From: CAYMZZ01 sp044463125 | Lineage (GTDB): Bacteria; Bacteroidota; Bacteroidia; Chitinophagales; Chitinophagaceae | Length of the DNA stretch: 64,000 nt | Assembly (NCBI GenBank): GCA_044463125.1 | Contig: JBIQMS010000003.1 | Span: 124,001-188,000, forward strand | Direction of reading: 5' to 3' | Part shown: one piece after another, positions 43,033 to 52,500 of the stretch | Layout: each line of letters begins with the position of its first letter | Position numbering within the stretch: position 1 is the first letter of the stretch | Notes under the pieces: model-generated | What the model saw: only the letters and a program-made list of their open reading frames with translations | Databases searched by the model: none | Told to the model about the DNA's origin: nothing | Made by a program: the position numbers and the translations under genes

Positions 43033-43350
43033 TTATTTTTTTCTGACTCGTTTACTGTTTTCCGCAATAATTGCCAATTCTTTCAAAATCCTTGTCTTTT
43101 CACTATTGCCAAACGCTTTCGTTGAAACAAAAAAATCTTGCAATTCTCTATTGATAGTTAACGCAATTCTCATAAACGTAGCCAACGAAGGCTGAATCGT
43201 ATTCGTCGCCCATTTTGAAACCGTAGCTTCTTCATACCCGAGCTCGGCCGCCAGGGCGCGGTTGGTGATGCGTTCTTCTTTCAAGACGATCGCAAGCCGG
43301 TTCATGATAATCGGCTCCTTTTTCTTCCTTCCTGACTTAAGTTTATTCAT
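43033..43350 (-). CDS. XRE-family control protein of the Vsr/methyltransferase operon
   Basis: 105 residues from the ATG at 43350; an ATG at 43305 (MNRLAIVLKEERIT) would give a more typical 90-residue regulator. The HTH is TNRALAAELGYEEATVSKWA, with ATNTIQPSLATFMRIALTIN following as in small XRE proteins. It is first in the operon, ahead of the nuclease gene, the position of C-proteins that time restriction and modification. The 23-bp dyad at 43391-43413 is a candidate binding site. Confidence 0.8.
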   Translation of the reverse strand: MNKLKSGRKKKEPIIMNRLAIVLKEERITNRALAAELGYEEATVSKWATNTIQPSLATFMRIALTINRELQDFFVSTKAFGNSEKTRILKELAIIAENSKRVRKK

Positions 43351-43390
43351 CTGGGTTCCGTTCTTCTAAGTACGTTTTCAACCGCCAAAA

Positions 43391-43413
43391 TAGTATTTCT
43401 CAAGAAATTACTA
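43391..43413. promoter_or_regulatory. Dyad between the control protein gene and the divergent promoter
   Basis: TAGTATTTCT-CA-AGAAATTACTA is an inverted repeat with one unpaired base. It is followed by a second AT-rich dyad TATTTAT-AGAA-ATAAATA at 43412-43429. Both lie between the HTH start (43350) and the divergent promoter at 43430-43461, the expected place for operators of the control protein. Confidence 0.5.
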
Positions 43414-43429
43414 TTTATAGAAATAAATA

Positions 43430-43461
43430 TTTGTTATTGCATACCAAACATTGTATCTTTA
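43430..43461 (+). promoter_or_regulatory. Bacteroidota promoter facing away from the defence operon
   Basis: TTTG (43430-43433), 20 nt, TATCTTTA (43454-43461) closely fit the consensus. Transcription would begin near 43470 and enter a structured region with no start codon of a plausible gene until 43798. Confidence 0.6.
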
Positions 43462-43469
43462 GGATCAAA

Positions 43470-43700
43470 GTTTAAAACAAAAGGCTTTATCAAAAGCCTG
43501 CGAATTAAACATAATGTAAGCGTATTTGCTGTTGTTCTCGTACTGAAATCTACGACCTTTCAAGAATCCGGGAATAAGGTAAAGCGCTCACGCCGTCCTT
43601 AATTGCTAAATTTAAGGTCAAGACGTGGGCGTTCTTATTCGGATTCAGGGTGTCGTAGCCCTTCAGTACGATAAGGACTTACCCACGTCATTCGTATTTT
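43470..43700 (+). ncRNA. Candidate structured noncoding RNA or long regulatory leader
   Basis: Downstream of the promoter lie a small hairpin AGGCTTT-ATCA-AAAGCCT (about 43482-43499) and a 132-bp imperfect inverted repeat (43539-43670) whose matching blocks include CGTACTGAA/TTCAGTACG, CTACGAC/GTCGTAG, GAATCCG/CGGATTC, AATAAG/CTTATT and CCTTAA/TTAAGG. In addition GACGTGGG (43622-43629) can pair instead with CCCACGTC (43682-43689), so two mutually exclusive folds are possible. No frame is open through it. No known RNA family is recognised. Confidence 0.45.
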
Positions 43701-43797
43701 ATACCGGTCCTTTCCACTGCATCTCCGCTTATAAGCCTGTTTCCCTGCGCTTCCTCAACCTTCAACCCTTATTCTATCATGACAAAAACCAATCGTT

Positions 43798-44301
43798 ATG
43801 AAACACTGGAAGGAAGAAAGAATAATGCTGGTGCCGGTGCCGGAGGCCCTGCTACCGGTGGCGGAGAATCTGGAAGTTCTTTTGCAGGAGCTGGCCGATT
43901 CTCTATCCATTTATGCCCACCTGGCTGCAGAGGAGGAGCAACGTGCTTTGCACCGGGACTATGTGGAAAAACTACTGGCAATGCTGAGAGCAACAATGCC
44001 CCAGCAAGCCGGGAATGAAGCTTCTGCCAAATTGGGGTGCGTTGAATTGCTGGAGGATTGGTGGAATGCCACGGAGAATGATCATTTCGCGAAAACTGAA
44101 GGAGAAGTTCAATCCCAAAGTATTTGCATCTGCCTCTCAACAGATGCCTTGCTGCTGGAGCAGATTTTTCAATTCAGGGTGGAGGAGTTTCTGTGCTACT
44201 TTATTCAATGCCTGGCCGGTAATATCTCAGGCAATGATCGTCTATTGGCTATTCACTTTGTGGAAATGATGGATAACTTTGCGCCAGTGGAAGCAAACTG
44301 A
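43798..44301 (+). CDS. Protein of unknown function downstream of the structured region
   Basis: 167 residues, acidic and mostly helical (LLPVAENLEVLLQELADSLS; ALHRDYVEKLLAMLRATMPQ), with EFLCYFIQCLAGNI near the end. No signal peptide or motif is recognised. An overlapping frame from 43779 is Gly-rich and less protein-like. If the structured region 43470-43700 is a leader, this would be the regulated gene. Confidence 0.55.
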   Translation: MKHWKEERIMLVPVPEALLPVAENLEVLLQELADSLSIYAHLAAEEEQRALHRDYVEKLLAMLRATMPQQAGNEASAKLGCVELLEDWWNATENDHFAKTEGEVQSQSICICLSTDALLLEQIFQFRVEEFLCYFIQCLAGNISGNDRLLAIHFVEMMDNFAPVEAN

Positions 44302-44346
44302 AATGCTGTGTGGTTTCGGTTTTGTGGGATCAGGGATAAAGTGCCT

Positions 44347-45158
44347 TCACGGAAACAACCCCTCCACCTTTATGGTATCCACCACCAACCTTCTAAAAAA
44401 TAGTTCATTTTTTCTTTCCGTATCGGCTGCGATCATCTCCTGCATTTCCTCGGGTGAAAAGCCGGCCGTATAGCAGCGCAGGGATTCGAAGGCGCGGGAT
44501 TCATCTTCGTCGGAATAAGTGATGCGGATGGGCAGGTAAGCATCATCCACATAGTGCACCCAACCATCGCCGCTTGCTTCCTGGCTGCGGGTCCAACCAA
44601 AATAGTAGAGGGGGTATTTATCTACCCATCGCTCGCGGAGCAGGAGTTCGGTAACAATGCTGCTGACGATAATATGTTCCGGATGGCCATATTCCCCATC
44701 GGGGCCAAAGCTGAGGATGGCTCCTGGTTGCAGTTGGTCGATCGTTTTCTTAATCATGTCGCGTAAGGCAACACCTGCCTCCACGGAAGCCCGCACACCA
44801 TCGCGCTCGCCAAATTTCCGGTCGAGACTCTCGTGGCCACCAAACAGGGGTGGAAGGATGCCCAGCTTTTCGGCCGAGCAAATCGTTTGTGCCTGTTTGG
44901 CTTTTCTTACCGAATCGGGACTGGCCTGCAAATGGCGGGTATCGTTTTCCGCCGTTACGGCAATAATTAATTGTACCGGATGCCCAAGGCGGGCGTATTT
45001 GGCCAGAACGGGACCAAACGCGGTCTCATCGTCGGGGTGGGCGAGTACGACCAGAATGGGTTTTTCACGGTCGGCTTACTCTCATTTCTACTCTCACAAG
45101 CGGTTGAAAGGATTGACAGGAAGAACAAAAGCAGTAGGAGGGGATGGGTCGTTTGCAT
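44347..45158 (-). pseudogene. PIG-L/LmbE family deacetylase lipoprotein, frameshifted at an A5 run
   Basis: The first frame from the ATG at 45158 gives a lipoprotein signal (LLLLLFFLSILSTAC) and then runs into nonsense after KPTVKN. The next frame carries the catalytic LAHPDDETAFGP motif and continues through LIIAVTAENDTRHLQAS to a stop at 44347 with the late motif LSFGPDGEYGHPEH. The switch is at AAAAA (complement of 45061-45065); one extra A restores a 270-residue protein. PIG-L enzymes are Zn-dependent N-acetyl-sugar deacetylases. A homopolymer sequencing error is a serious alternative. Confidence 0.75.
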
Positions 45159-45326
45159 GGAATGGGTTTGCCAATTTTAGATAAGGTAAAGAATTTATTG
45201 AATCAGACTGCGGTACCCTCTTTTTTCCTCTGAAAAACCCGCCTCTTTCCTTCTGTTTCTCACACTTTCAGGAGATATTTGGCGTTATAAAATGTTTTCC
45301 TGAGGGAAAGCTGTTTCGTTACCAAT

Positions 45327-46571
45327 ATGCTATTGAAAAGACCATATTTAGTGGGCCTGCTGGCCTTTATTTGGGGTATACAGCCGATTGTTGCCCAGGA
45401 GCTTACAGCCGATGAGTTGTTTACCCAGGCGCGCCAGGCCGCTTTCGATCAAAAAAATTATCCTCTAGCCCTGGAACGATGCCGAATGGCGCTGGCAAAA
45501 AGTCCCGACTATACGGATATTCGCGTGCTGATGGGGCGTGTGTATTATTGGCATGGCCAACCTGATAGCGCCCGCATTACCCTTGCTAAGGCAGTAGAAT
45601 TATCCCCTCAGCACGAAGATGCCGCCTTTGCCGCTGGCAGCATTGCTTACTATCTGCATCAATACCCGGAGGCACTCGGCTATTGCGAGGGCGGTCTGCA
45701 ATATCATCGTAGCTCTGCCGATCTGTTGTTGCTCAAAACAAAGGTTCTTATTGCCATTCGACAGTACAGCGAAGCTTTGGCTATTACGGATACTCTTTTG
45801 CGTAAGCAGCCTCCGGTGAAGGAGGCAAGAGTGCTGGCCGATCGCATCAAAGACTATCGTTCGACCAACCGGATGGGTGTTCGGTACGATTACACACATT
45901 TCTCCAAACAATTCGACCAGGGCTGGCACCAGGCCAGTATAGATTATACCCGGCAAACAGGAATAGGTCCGGTAACGGCGCGGATCAACTATGGTCATCG
46001 CTTTGGTGAATCGGGCTGGCAGGTAGAAGCAGAAGCCTATCCCCGTATTTCACGTAAACTCTACACTTATGTAAGCCTGGGCTATTCGCCTGACCGACCT
46101 ATATTCCCCCAATTCAGATCGGGATTTTCGCTCTATGTAAACCTGCCGAAGAGTTTTGAGGTGGATGCGGGATTTCGGTACCTGCATTTCAATGAGGATA
46201 CATGGATCTTTACGGGTGCCCTTGGAAAGTATTACCAAAGCTGGTGGTTCAACCTGCGCGCTTATATTACGCCTTCCAGCAGCCGCATTGCGCAAGCCTG
46301 GGAAGCTACTACCCGCTATTACCTCGCTGGCGCCGACGATTACCTGAGCCTTTCGGTGGGTACCGGCCTTTCGCCGGACGAACGGAATCAGGCAATCCTG
46401 CTCAACAGCAACTACAAACTGATTACGCGTCGGGCATCGGCGGCTTATTATTTCAGCTGCAAAAAAATGAACCTGTTTTCACTGGGACTTTCCTGGGCCA
46501 ATGTGGAATACCTGCCCAAAACACGCGACAATCAGATTAACGCAAGCATTGGCTATCATCGCCGGTTTTAG
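45327..46571 (+). CDS. TPR plus YaiO-type outer-membrane beta-barrel protein
   Basis: 414 residues with signal peptide (ending PIVAQ). Residues about 25-190 are tetratricopeptide repeats (LFTQARQAAFDQKNYPLALE; AAFAAGSIAYYLHQYPEALG). From about 190 to the end are alternating beta strands of a YaiO-like barrel (RMGVRYDYTHFSKQFDQGW, YTYVSLGYSPDRPIFPQF, GYHRRF with C-terminal Phe as in outer-membrane barrels). It converges with the GT2 operon (42 bp between stops). In other bacteria TPR/barrel proteins of this kind sit with processive glycosyltransferases and are thought to export the polymer. Confidence 0.85.
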   Translation: MLLKRPYLVGLLAFIWGIQPIVAQELTADELFTQARQAAFDQKNYPLALERCRMALAKSPDYTDIRVLMGRVYYWHGQPDSARITLAKAVELSPQHEDAAFAAGSIAYYLHQYPEALGYCEGGLQYHRSSADLLLLKTKVLIAIRQYSEALAITDTLLRKQPPVKEARVLADRIKDYRSTNRMGVRYDYTHFSKQFDQGWHQASIDYTRQTGIGPVTARINYGHRFGESGWQVEAEAYPRISRKLYTYVSLGYSPDRPIFPQFRSGFSLYVNLPKSFEVDAGFRYLHFNEDTWIFTGALGKYYQSWWFNLRAYITPSSSRIAQAWEATTRYYLAGADDYLSLSVGTGLSPDERNQAILLNSNYKLITRRASAAYYFSCKKMNLFSLGLSWANVEYLPKTRDNQINASIGYHRRF

Positions 46572-46612
46572 TTCAAGACATTAACTTGATGAATGGCTTT
46601 GTATCGGGCTGC

Positions 46613-48040
46613 TTATTTTTTCTTTGCGGTTTGAAAACCGGTTCTTGTCATTTCTCCCCACGACTTCTTCTTGCGCAGCAGATCAATATTGCCTCGCACA
46701 GCCGACCATACTACAAAGGGATGGAATAGAATGGGCTCTAAAAATGCTGTTGCCATTAGTTGAAGTATATACTTCCCCTTTTTATATTGATTATAAGTTA
46801 GTACTTCCATGAGTATGGCAAATGTGGAATACAAAAAGCCAAAGCTAAAGATGAAGCCCAGCAACGCGAAGAAGAATGACCAATCCATAAGGCCTAAAGC
46901 ACAAAAGAGCAAGAAGGCACAAAAACCTACAAATTCAATCAATGGTGCCAGAAATTCGAAAAAGAACCAATAGGGATAACTAATCAACCCTAATACCCGA
47001 TACCGGGGATTGAAGAACATTTTGCGATGAATGCGCAAGGTTTCGATGGTGCCACGGGTCCAGCGATTGCGTTGTCGGCCCAATATCTTGAAGCTGGAAG
47101 GCGCTTCGGTCCAGCAAAGCGGATCTGGTATATAACTTACCTTATAGGGCAGTTTGCGTTCTTCCATATAGCGACGCATGCGCACCACCAACTCCATGTC
47201 TTCACCCACCGTTCCATGATCATATCCACCGGCTTTAATCACGATGTCGCGGTCGAATGCGCCAAAGGCACCGGAAATCAGGAGCAAGCCATTGAGCCGA
47301 CTCCAGGCCATACGACCCAGCAAGAATGCACGGATATATTCCAGCGTTTGCACACGGGGTATCCATTGATGCGGTAAATGCACCCGAATAATTTTACCGT
47401 CGCGTACTTCGCAGGAGTTTGCGATGCGCACCACGCCACCCGTTGCTATTACGCGTTCCTTCTTCTCTTCGAGAAATGGCTTCACCAGTTTGAGCATGGC
47501 ATCCTGCTCCAGGATGCAGTCCACATCTATACAAACGATATAGTCGTTCGAGGCAATGTTGACGCCTACATTCAATGCATCGGCCTTACCTCCATTTTCC
47601 TTATCTACTACGGTGAGCTTATGGTAAACAGGGTTCTTGCTTTTGTAAACTCCCCTAACCGCTTTGGTGGCAATATGCTGGGTAACCAATCGTGGCACAA
47701 GCTCCAACTCATAAGCTTCTATCAATCGGTCCAGTGAATTGTCTTTGCTGCCATCGTTGACCACAATCAGCTCCATTTTGTTGTAGTGGATACTCAACAA
47801 CGACCGCACATTTTCTATAATCGTCGCGCCCTCATTATAGGCCGGGGCCAGGATGCTGATGGAGGGTGTGTGGGGCGAAACAGCCATGAGCGAATAATCG
47901 GTGAAACTGCTTTTGCGTAAATAGCGACGTGTTTCGCCTATAGAATAAACGGCTATGAACAAATAGCATAGCAGAAGAATGACAGAATAGAGGAGTATGC
48001 CATAGGTGAAGAAATTATATATCCATTCGCTCCAGCTCAT
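46613..48040 (-). CDS. Processive GT2 glycosyltransferase, membrane-embedded
   Basis: 475 residues. One N-terminal and three or four C-terminal membrane helices flank a GT2 catalytic domain: SILAPAYNEGATIIENVRSL, ELIVVNDGSKDNSLDRLI (first Asp), CIDVDCILEQDA (DxD), GEDMELVVRMRRYM (TED-like general base) and GRQRNRWTRG (Q-x-x-R-W product-binding motif). This is the pattern of poly-GlcNAc, hyaluronan or cellulose-like synthases. The start overlaps the HEAT-protein stop by 4 nt. Polymer identity is unknown. Confidence 0.92.
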   Translation of the reverse strand: MSWSEWIYNFFTYGILLYSVILLLCYLFIAVYSIGETRRYLRKSSFTDYSLMAVSPHTPSISILAPAYNEGATIIENVRSLLSIHYNKMELIVVNDGSKDNSLDRLIEAYELELVPRLVTQHIATKAVRGVYKSKNPVYHKLTVVDKENGGKADALNVGVNIASNDYIVCIDVDCILEQDAMLKLVKPFLEEKKERVIATGGVVRIANSCEVRDGKIIRVHLPHQWIPRVQTLEYIRAFLLGRMAWSRLNGLLLISGAFGAFDRDIVIKAGGYDHGTVGEDMELVVRMRRYMEERKLPYKVSYIPDPLCWTEAPSSFKILGRQRNRWTRGTIETLRIHRKMFFNPRYRVLGLISYPYWFFFEFLAPLIEFVGFCAFLLFCALGLMDWSFFFALLGFIFSFGFLYSTFAILMEVLTYNQYKKGKYILQLMATAFLEPILFHPFVVWSAVRGNIDLLRKKKSWGEMTRTGFQTAKKK

Positions 48041-49146
48041 GCGCTCAATTCATGTTTTAATTGTGGAAGAAGCTGGTTCCATGGAAAGGTATCGGTTGGC
48101 AGTTCCTGTCCGATCTGGTGAAATGCATCCTTATCCCATTCGAGTAGCGCTCTAGCGGCGGTCGCTTTTATTTGATGGTTCGGATGCGACAACATGGAAA
48201 GTAGAAAAGGCTTCTGTTCTTCGCTGCCAATCTGTTGAATAACTTGCAGAATCTGAACCTGGAGCCGGGGTTCTTCCGCTGGAAAATATTGTATCAATGT
48301 TGCTGCGTCTGCTATGTCGCCAATTTCCATCAGGGCAGCCAGGGCTTTTTCGCGGATGGAAGGTTGGGAACTTTTCATAAGCGCCAGCACCGCTGCTTTT
48401 TGATCGAATTGCTGATAGCGGGCTATCAAGCGAAGCGTAAATTCCACTACGCTGTTATTAGACGACTGCAGAAGTTTCCCGAGCGATGGAAACACAATCC
48501 GGGGATGCTGTGTTAGCTCATGAAGCAGGCATATCTGTTGCCAGTCGGTAACCGGGTGGCTAATCACTTCCAGGAAGCGTAAACCCTCAAAGCCGGTTAG
48601 TTTTACCACGGCAATGCGTGCTTCGTTTCGTACCAGCTCATGTTTATCGTTGGTGAGTCGGTAAATACGGGTTATATAGCGCTTTTGTTGTAATTGCGCT
48701 AATTGTTGAATTGCGCGCGCTTTTATATGCCAATGTTTGCTCTTTAACTTCTGCAGGCTGTCATCGGCCAGCCCTGCTTTTTCGTAATATCTGCAGATAT
48801 TCGTTGAAGCCTGCCCGCTCATATTTCTGGCTGCGGCCGCCAGCTCCCGAATGAAGGTAGTGCGGGCAAACTTATCCTTTAACCAGCGGTTGGAAAGTAC
48901 TTTTGTAGCGTGCTTATCCAGGAATTCATTGCATTCTGCCTCGGTATCGCAAATGGCTAACTCACTAATGAAGTCACTAAATTGTTGTCGCAAACGCCTA
49001 CGCCTGGCCGAAATGCTTTTGCGCTTTATCAGGTAGATAGCCATGAAGATTACCAGCCCGGCAATTACCAACAAAAAGAAGAACATGCCCTTCAGCAAAT
49101 GGGCAGGTTCCACAATTTGGAGCATACAGGTTGGAATAGAAAACAT
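48037..49146 (-). CDS. Membrane-anchored HEAT-repeat protein
   Basis: 369 residues from the ATG at 49146; a TTG at 49173 would add nine residues. One N-terminal transmembrane helix (GMFFFLLVIAGLVIFMAIYL) is followed by a basic stretch (RRRRLRQQF) and then helical HEAT-like repeats (IQQLAQLQQKRYITRIYRLT; VREKALAALMEIGDIADAAT; PNHQIKATAARALLEWDKDA). It lies between the receiver and the GT2 genes and probably serves as an adaptor that links signalling to the synthase at the cytoplasmic face; that is inference from context. Confidence 0.82.
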   Translation of the reverse strand: MFSIPTCMLQIVEPAHLLKGMFFFLLVIAGLVIFMAIYLIKRKSISARRRRLRQQFSDFISELAICDTEAECNEFLDKHATKVLSNRWLKDKFARTTFIRELAAAARNMSGQASTNICRYYEKAGLADDSLQKLKSKHWHIKARAIQQLAQLQQKRYITRIYRLTNDKHELVRNEARIAVVKLTGFEGLRFLEVISHPVTDWQQICLLHELTQHPRIVFPSLGKLLQSSNNSVVEFTLRLIARYQQFDQKAAVLALMKSSQPSIREKALAALMEIGDIADAATLIQYFPAEEPRLQVQILQVIQQIGSEEQKPFLLSMLSHPNHQIKATAARALLEWDKDAFHQIGQELPTDTFPWNQLLPQLKHELSA

Positions 49147-49179
49147 GAGTTGGGAAATGGTCTTACCGGTCAATTAAAT

Positions 49180-49539
49180 TCAGGCGCTCTGTGAAAGACG
49201 CTTTACCCTTACTGAAAGCTCATTGGGGCTAAATGGCTTGGTGATGTAATCGTCGGCGCCCAGATTAAAGGCTTCCAACACTACATTTTCCTGGCCCATG
49301 GCACTGAGCACAATCACCGGCGTTTTGGTATTTTGTCCTTTTACTTTGCCCACAATTTCCAATCCGGAAGAGTAGGGCATCATGATATCGGTAATGATGA
49401 GATCGGGTTTGTGTGTGTCGATATGTTCCATCGCTTCACGACCGTTGTCGGCTACTATCACTTCATGTCCGTCTTTGCGGAGGCGAAGTGCGATCGTTTT
49501 TAGCATGATGGGTTCATCTTCAGCTACCAGGATTTTCAT
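49180..49539 (-). CDS. Single-domain CheY-like response regulator
   Basis: 119 residues, a receiver domain only. Acidic pocket EDE near residues 7-9, phosphoacceptor Asp in LIITDIMMPYSSGLEIV near 53, Thr/Ser in PVIVLSAMG near 82, and Lys in DDYITKPFSPNEL near 104. It has no output domain, so it must act by protein contact, plausibly on the HEAT protein or the synthase. It lies 61 nt downstream of the hybrid kinase gene and 33 nt before the HEAT gene on the same strand. Confidence 0.93.
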   Translation of the reverse strand: MKILVAEDEPIMLKTIALRLRKDGHEVIVADNGREAMEHIDTHKPDLIITDIMMPYSSGLEIVGKVKGQNTKTPVIVLSAMGQENVVLEAFNLGADDYITKPFSPNELSVRVKRLSQSA

Positions 49540-49599
49540 TTTGTTTATTTGTAGGGTTTGGAATTTTTATGTTTAAGTCGAACGGAAATGCTCTTGATA

Positions 49600-52500
49600 T
49601 CAACCCGCCTTTTCCAGTTTTTCCGGCTCTATTGCCAGTACTTTCAGTTCGGCCTGTATCATGGGTTGTAGCAATTCGTATTGTTCTTTTAATTTTTTTA
49701 AGGTTGTTTCCAGTTCATTCATATCCTTTCTGCCTTTAGCCTGTTGCTCCACTTCAATCAGCAGGTCTGATAGCTGCTGCATTTGCAGCAGGCCGGTAGC
49801 GCTTTTCAGCTTATGTGCTTCTGCGTAGAGTGTATCCCATTCTTCGCGCATGGCAGCTTTACTCATAGAGCCAAGCGCTATGGGAGTCGACTGCAGGAAA
49901 AGCGAAAGAATTTCCTGGCAGTATGCTGCATCATCCATTTCGTGCAGATAGGAAAGGTTGTACCCGGCGGCTGTTGCTTCCTGTTCCCTGGCTTCTCCAT
50001 CCACAACGGTATCAGTTGGCTTCTGCAATAATTGCTGCAGCATTTCAAACAATTTAGGCGGCGAGAAGGGTTTGGTCATATAGCCATTCATTCCCATTTG
50101 CATGCATCTTTCCTTTTCATTGCGAAGCGCACTGGCCGTCATGGCAATGATGGGTATCTGCAATTTCAGTTTCTCTCGGATATACACGGCTGTTTGAAAG
50201 CCGTCCATCAGGGGCATGCGCAGGTCCAGTATCACCGCATCAAAATCCTTATCCCGTTCGAGTAATGCAGCGGCCTCCTGTCCATTGTTGGTAATGCTGG
50301 CCGCGATACCGGCTTTTTGTAATACATGATAAATCACCTTTTGGTTGATCTCATTGTCTTCCGCCACCAGAATTTTTTTACCAGCCAGTTCTTTGGGAGC
50401 CATTTCTTCGCCAGTGATTGTGGTCATCCGCGTATCGTCTGCCGGCATAGCAAGTGGCAACCTGAAGCTAAATGTGGTTCCCACTCCCTGTTGGCTGCTA
50501 ACCTGTAGTTCACCACCTAATAATTGCACCAGGTTCCGGCTGATGCTAAGCCCAAGACCCGTACCGCCATATTTACGGGCAGTTCCAGCTTCAGCCTGCT
50601 CAAAACTCTCAAAAACATGGTGCAGCCTGTCAGCAGCAATTCCAATGCCGGTGTCGGAAACGGAAAACTCTATTTCGCAAGAATGCTGATGCAGCGACAT
50701 CAATTTTGCGGTAATGGTGATGGAGCCGGATTCGGTAAACTTCAGGGCATTGCTCATCAAATTGGTCAGCACCTGTGTAATGCGCAGTGGATCACTCTTT
50801 ACATGGGTGGGAATTTTATTATCGGCCTCGTAGATGAGTTGCAGATTTTTCTCTCTTGCTGATAATTGGAAGGGCGCCATTGCACGTTGCATCATCCCCG
50901 GCAGATCAAAGACCGTATGTTCTACCGTTAGTTTGCCGGCTTTGATTTTGGATAGATCAAGTATATCGTTGATCAGCCCCATCAGGTTGGCGGAGGAGAG
51001 CCGGATAATATCCAGGAATTCCTGCTGTTGTTCGTTCAACGCTGTTTCTGCCAATATATCGGCCATGCCGATAATGCCATTCATAGGTGTGCGGATCTCA
51101 TGGCTCATATTGGCCAGGAACTGTTCCTGCAAGCGCTCGGCATTTTCTGCTTTTTGACGCGCTTCTATCAGTTGCTGACGCTGGCGTACCCGTTCGGAAA
51201 TATCGGTGGCAATACAACCTACTCCGTAAACTTTGCCCTGACGATCAAGAAGGGGGAACTTAACGATCAGGAGATTGTATTCGCCATCGGAGCGATGGAG
51301 TTTTTCTTCCGCCACCAGGTTTTCCTGCGTAAAAATGACCAACTCGTCAGCATCCCTGTAACGGCGGGCTGCTTCGGGGTTTTCAAAATCAAAGTCCGTT
51401 TTACCAATTACTTCATGGTCCGTAACGTTATACATCTCCCGGAAAGCACGGTTGATGAGGAGGTATTTGCCTTCCACATCTTTTATAAATACCACTACCG
51501 GCGTATTATCCAGAATTGACTGCAGCCGGAACTGGTATTCTTCTTTTTCCATTCGTACCCGCTCAATGGCTTTATCGATCAGTTTACGTTCTGTAATATC
51601 CTGAGTGGTCGCACATACCGCAATCACTTCTCCTTTTTCATTCTTAACCGGGAAGTAGGTATTGTGAAACCAATACTCACCATCGGGCATTTCCACTTTG
51701 TTTTCAATTTCCTGTCGACGGCCGGCTTTGGCGTTTTCAATAAGGTCGCGATAGCTTCTGATACGCGATGCGCCCAGAAATTCCACTATTTTCATTCCTT
51801 CCCTGATATCCTTACCGCTAGCTCTAAGTACCAATTGGCGACCAGCTTCGTTGATCATCAGCACACGATAATCATGATCGATCATATAAAAACCTTCCTG
51901 CGTGCTCGACAACATGGCACGGATTTTCTGATCTGCATCGCGTAATTGCAGCGCCTGATTGCGGCTGGCGGTAATGTCGTGTATAACAATGGCAGCACCG
52001 GTAATATCACCCGCTTCGTCACGAACGGGTGAATGGCTAATACGGATCCATTGCTGGCCACCCGGCAGATCATATTCGGATTCCACTTCCACCTGTTCAC
52101 CCGCAAATACCTTTTCAAAGTTGGCAAGGGCAACCGGTTTATCCTTTTCCTGCATCAGATCAAAGATGGAAAGACCTGTTTCTACCTTTCTTCCAGCCAA
52201 CATTTCCAATCCTAACCGGGCCTGCCTGTTGACCAGCAAAATTTGGTAGTCTCTGTCTATCATAATGAATCCTTCCCTGGTGTGATCGAGAAGCGATTGG
52301 GTGATTCTTTGCGATTCCTGCAATTTGGCCTCTGCTTCTTTCTTTTCAGAAATATCCTTCACAATACATTGCAGTCCCACAGGCACTCCGTCTTTTAGCA
52401 ACAAAGCCGCCTGTTGGTCTACCCATTTACGACCTCCCTCACTGTCGATGATTTCAAACTCCTGGGTTGTTTCCGGTATTTGCTCGATCAATTGTCGTTG

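Noticed and set aside
43539..43670. Integron attC-like recombination site
   Set aside because: Imperfect inverted repeats are present, but the conserved GTT core sites of attC are not found and there is no integrase gene.
43779..44018. Gly/Ala-rich 79-codon frame overlapping the 43798 gene
   Set aside because: Low-complexity composition and complete overlap with a longer, better-formed frame.
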